A stretch of 64,000 nucleotides of DNA from Membranipora membranacea (Eukaryota; Bryozoa; Gymnolaemata; Cheilostomatida; Membraniporidae): positions 10,418,001-10,482,000 of the forward strand of contig OU612073.1 of assembly GCA_914767715.1 (NCBI GenBank), in the 5' to 3' direction. A model generated the notes under the pieces. The model worked only from the letters and a program-made list of their open reading frames with translations. It had not been told where the DNA came from and did no database searches. How positions within the stretch are numbered: position 1 is the first letter of the stretch; every line of letters begins with the position of its first letter. The position numbers and the translations under genes are program-made. Below are positions 62,225-64,000 of this stretch, in pieces.

Positions 62225-63756
62225 GTGAGTAGATTGTGAGGTGTTTAGAGCCTTTGACTTTGATGTCCCAATACACGATCACTTTCATTGAGACTCACCT
62301 GGAGCCGAACAATTATGTATAAATCAATTCACATGACTTACAAATCAATATAGATCTAAATGTACATAACCAAGTATACTTGTAATTTAGACAGTGTGCG
62401 ATCCATGTGGGTAGGCTGTAGAGAAATGTGTTGTCCCTGTTGACGCTTCTGTGCTTTCAGTTTGAATTGTTGTTGTTTCGTTGTTGTTATTGTTATAGTC
62501 AAAGCTGATTTGATTGGCAGAGGAAGATATAAGGATTTAAATTAAGATATTCTGAATGAATTTCAACATAAAATTGCGGTAAAAGTAACGAGGCTCCTGT
62601 AAGCAGTGGCATCAGAATGAATTGGAAGTTTTCGTCAGCAATATGAGACAAACCTCACATTGCGTGCAGAAGGCTCCTCATTATATTGATCAGCCAAGGA
62701 CGATTTCGTATCTAGGTGATGTCTAAAATTTTGTTAGAGATTAAACTTTCAAAGTCAGGTAGAATAGTGGTGTCTTTCTCGATATTATTGTCATTGGTAT
62801 GGTAATTGTTAGATGTCTATTTAACACAATTTCATCCAACAGATTTGTTGGTTCATAGTATCAGCTTTATTGTCACTGCGGTATTTCTGGATATAGGATA
62901 AATTTCATCGCATTCTGTTAATCATAGAAGTTGAATTTTCTGAGGTATTACATACCAAGAAATGTAATGTAAGCATGCAATAGGTTTTAGAATTTTCTTT
63001 TGGTTTGGGAAATTCAGATTTGCTAGAGCTGCTATCACCATTCCATTGTGCCCAAAAACAGAAGGAAATTTATAGAAATAAAATTTGCAAGCATGTATTT
63101 GGCAAACAATGAGAGTATAACTCTATAATCCTGTCACCTAGAACTTGAATTTAGCCTTCGTCATCAGTCATTATTTTATTCTACATTAAACCTGAGTTCA
63201 TAGCTTGTATGGTTATACATTGCCACTTATGAGGCCACAGTGTTTAATCAGATTTTATGGAAGGTTAAATGTCTCTATGGGTACCCTTACACCCCACCTG
63301 TTACAAACACACTGTGTGCTGTGAGTTAATTTGATTACGCTGGCATCATCGAGTAAATTACGCCAACTGTACTGTAGGCAACTCAACATTGAGTTTCAAC
63401 AATGTTTTGCTTATTTTTGTAGTCAAATCAAATAGTATTGAATGAAGCGAAACAAGTGCGCACTAAATTGTCTCTTTGTTTTCAAGAGAGTAGTTTTGAT
63501 GGTTTGTTTTGTGGTATGGGTCTTTTAGTAGGCTAGATTCTAATTGGATTAAGATCTTCAGATATTTGATTGTAGTTGTGAGTCGCCAGCACATGGTAAA
63601 ATCGAAACAACTTTGCGCCTCAAGGCCTAAAGATTTGATTGCACTTCAAAATTAAATGCATTTATTAAAAACTGCTTCATAGTAACGAGTTACTTTATGT
63701 GCTGCTTGCGTGTTTCGAGTTCGGGGGAACAGAGACAGCGCGATTATTTATAGTCA

Positions 63757-63833
63757 ATGTCAGCCAGCATGGCAGGATTAGCCACCCCTACTAAGAAAAC
63801 TTTTCGTCAAACAAGTGCGGCAATTGGAAAACT
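63757..63833 (+). CDS. Alternative first coding exon 6 (of six)
   Basis: 77 bp from ATG to GTAAGT, phase 2, 25 residues: MSASMAGLATPTKKTFRQTS and AAIGK. GLATPTKK closely echoes TTPTKGLAK of exon 5, which supports descent by exon duplication. This is the last such exon before the window ends. Confidence 0.6.
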
Positions 63834-64000
63834 GTAAGTTTACAGAATAGAGTATAGCTTGTTGCATCATTCATCTTGTAGATAAGCCAGTTTCGTTGAT
63901 TGATAACCTGTGATGCCACAGCTGACCCCTAGAGATTTAATTTGCTAGGAGTTCGGAGCTGTCCCTTTCTTAGCTACTGCAGTCTTAGCGATTCATCTGA

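Overview
The window reads as nuclear DNA of a multicellular animal. It is AT-rich and gene-poor, with short GT-AG introns (roughly 100-400 bp, a few longer), AATAAA sites and many decayed LINEs, SINEs and MITE-like elements. It encodes a RING/B-box/coiled-coil (TRIM/RBCC) protein, an animal family. An invertebrate, possibly an early-branching one such as a sponge, fits best, but I cannot fix the species.

Layout. (1) 0.67-12 kb and 36.7-43.5 kb are the two arms of a large, diverged inverted duplication. Each arm carries an intact two-exon gene for a small single-pass membrane protein with a PPSY (PPxY) motif (2,415-3,445 on + and 40,719-41,752 on -). (2) The spacer between the arms holds a 13-exon TRIM/RBCC gene (19,013-29,118, +). 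All exons join in frame to about 1,350 codons: RING, B-box 1, B-box 2, coiled coil, then about 1,000 residues I do not recognise. Its 3.35-kb second intron is full of inverted and tandem repeats. (3) 31.8-33.6 kb holds a broken gene fragment with one in-frame stop; further copies of its second exon lie at 12.0-12.4 kb and 33.5 kb. A dispersed repeat with a nested LINE fragment follows at 33.6-36.1 kb. (4) A seven-exon minus-strand gene (44,737-50,245, 5' end not found) joins in frame to about 780 codons. It has a low-complexity N-terminal part and a C-terminal region with motifs resembling the His/Asp/Ser stations of a chymotrypsin-fold protease. (5) 51.1-54.5 kb is a composite element: a decayed LINE between two inverted arrays of about 20-bp tandem repeats. 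(6) 57.6-63.8 kb carries six separate short ATG-led exons on +, each ending at a GT donor in the same phase (phase 2). This suggests a cluster of alternative first exons of one gene whose shared body lies beyond the right edge.

Of these, the alternative-first-exon cluster and the two unfamiliar multi-domain proteins (TRIM with a novel C-terminus, and the protease-like protein) seem most worth following. A joint function for the TRIM and protease-like genes is not shown by the sequence. No CRISPR array, operon or prokaryotic feature was seen.
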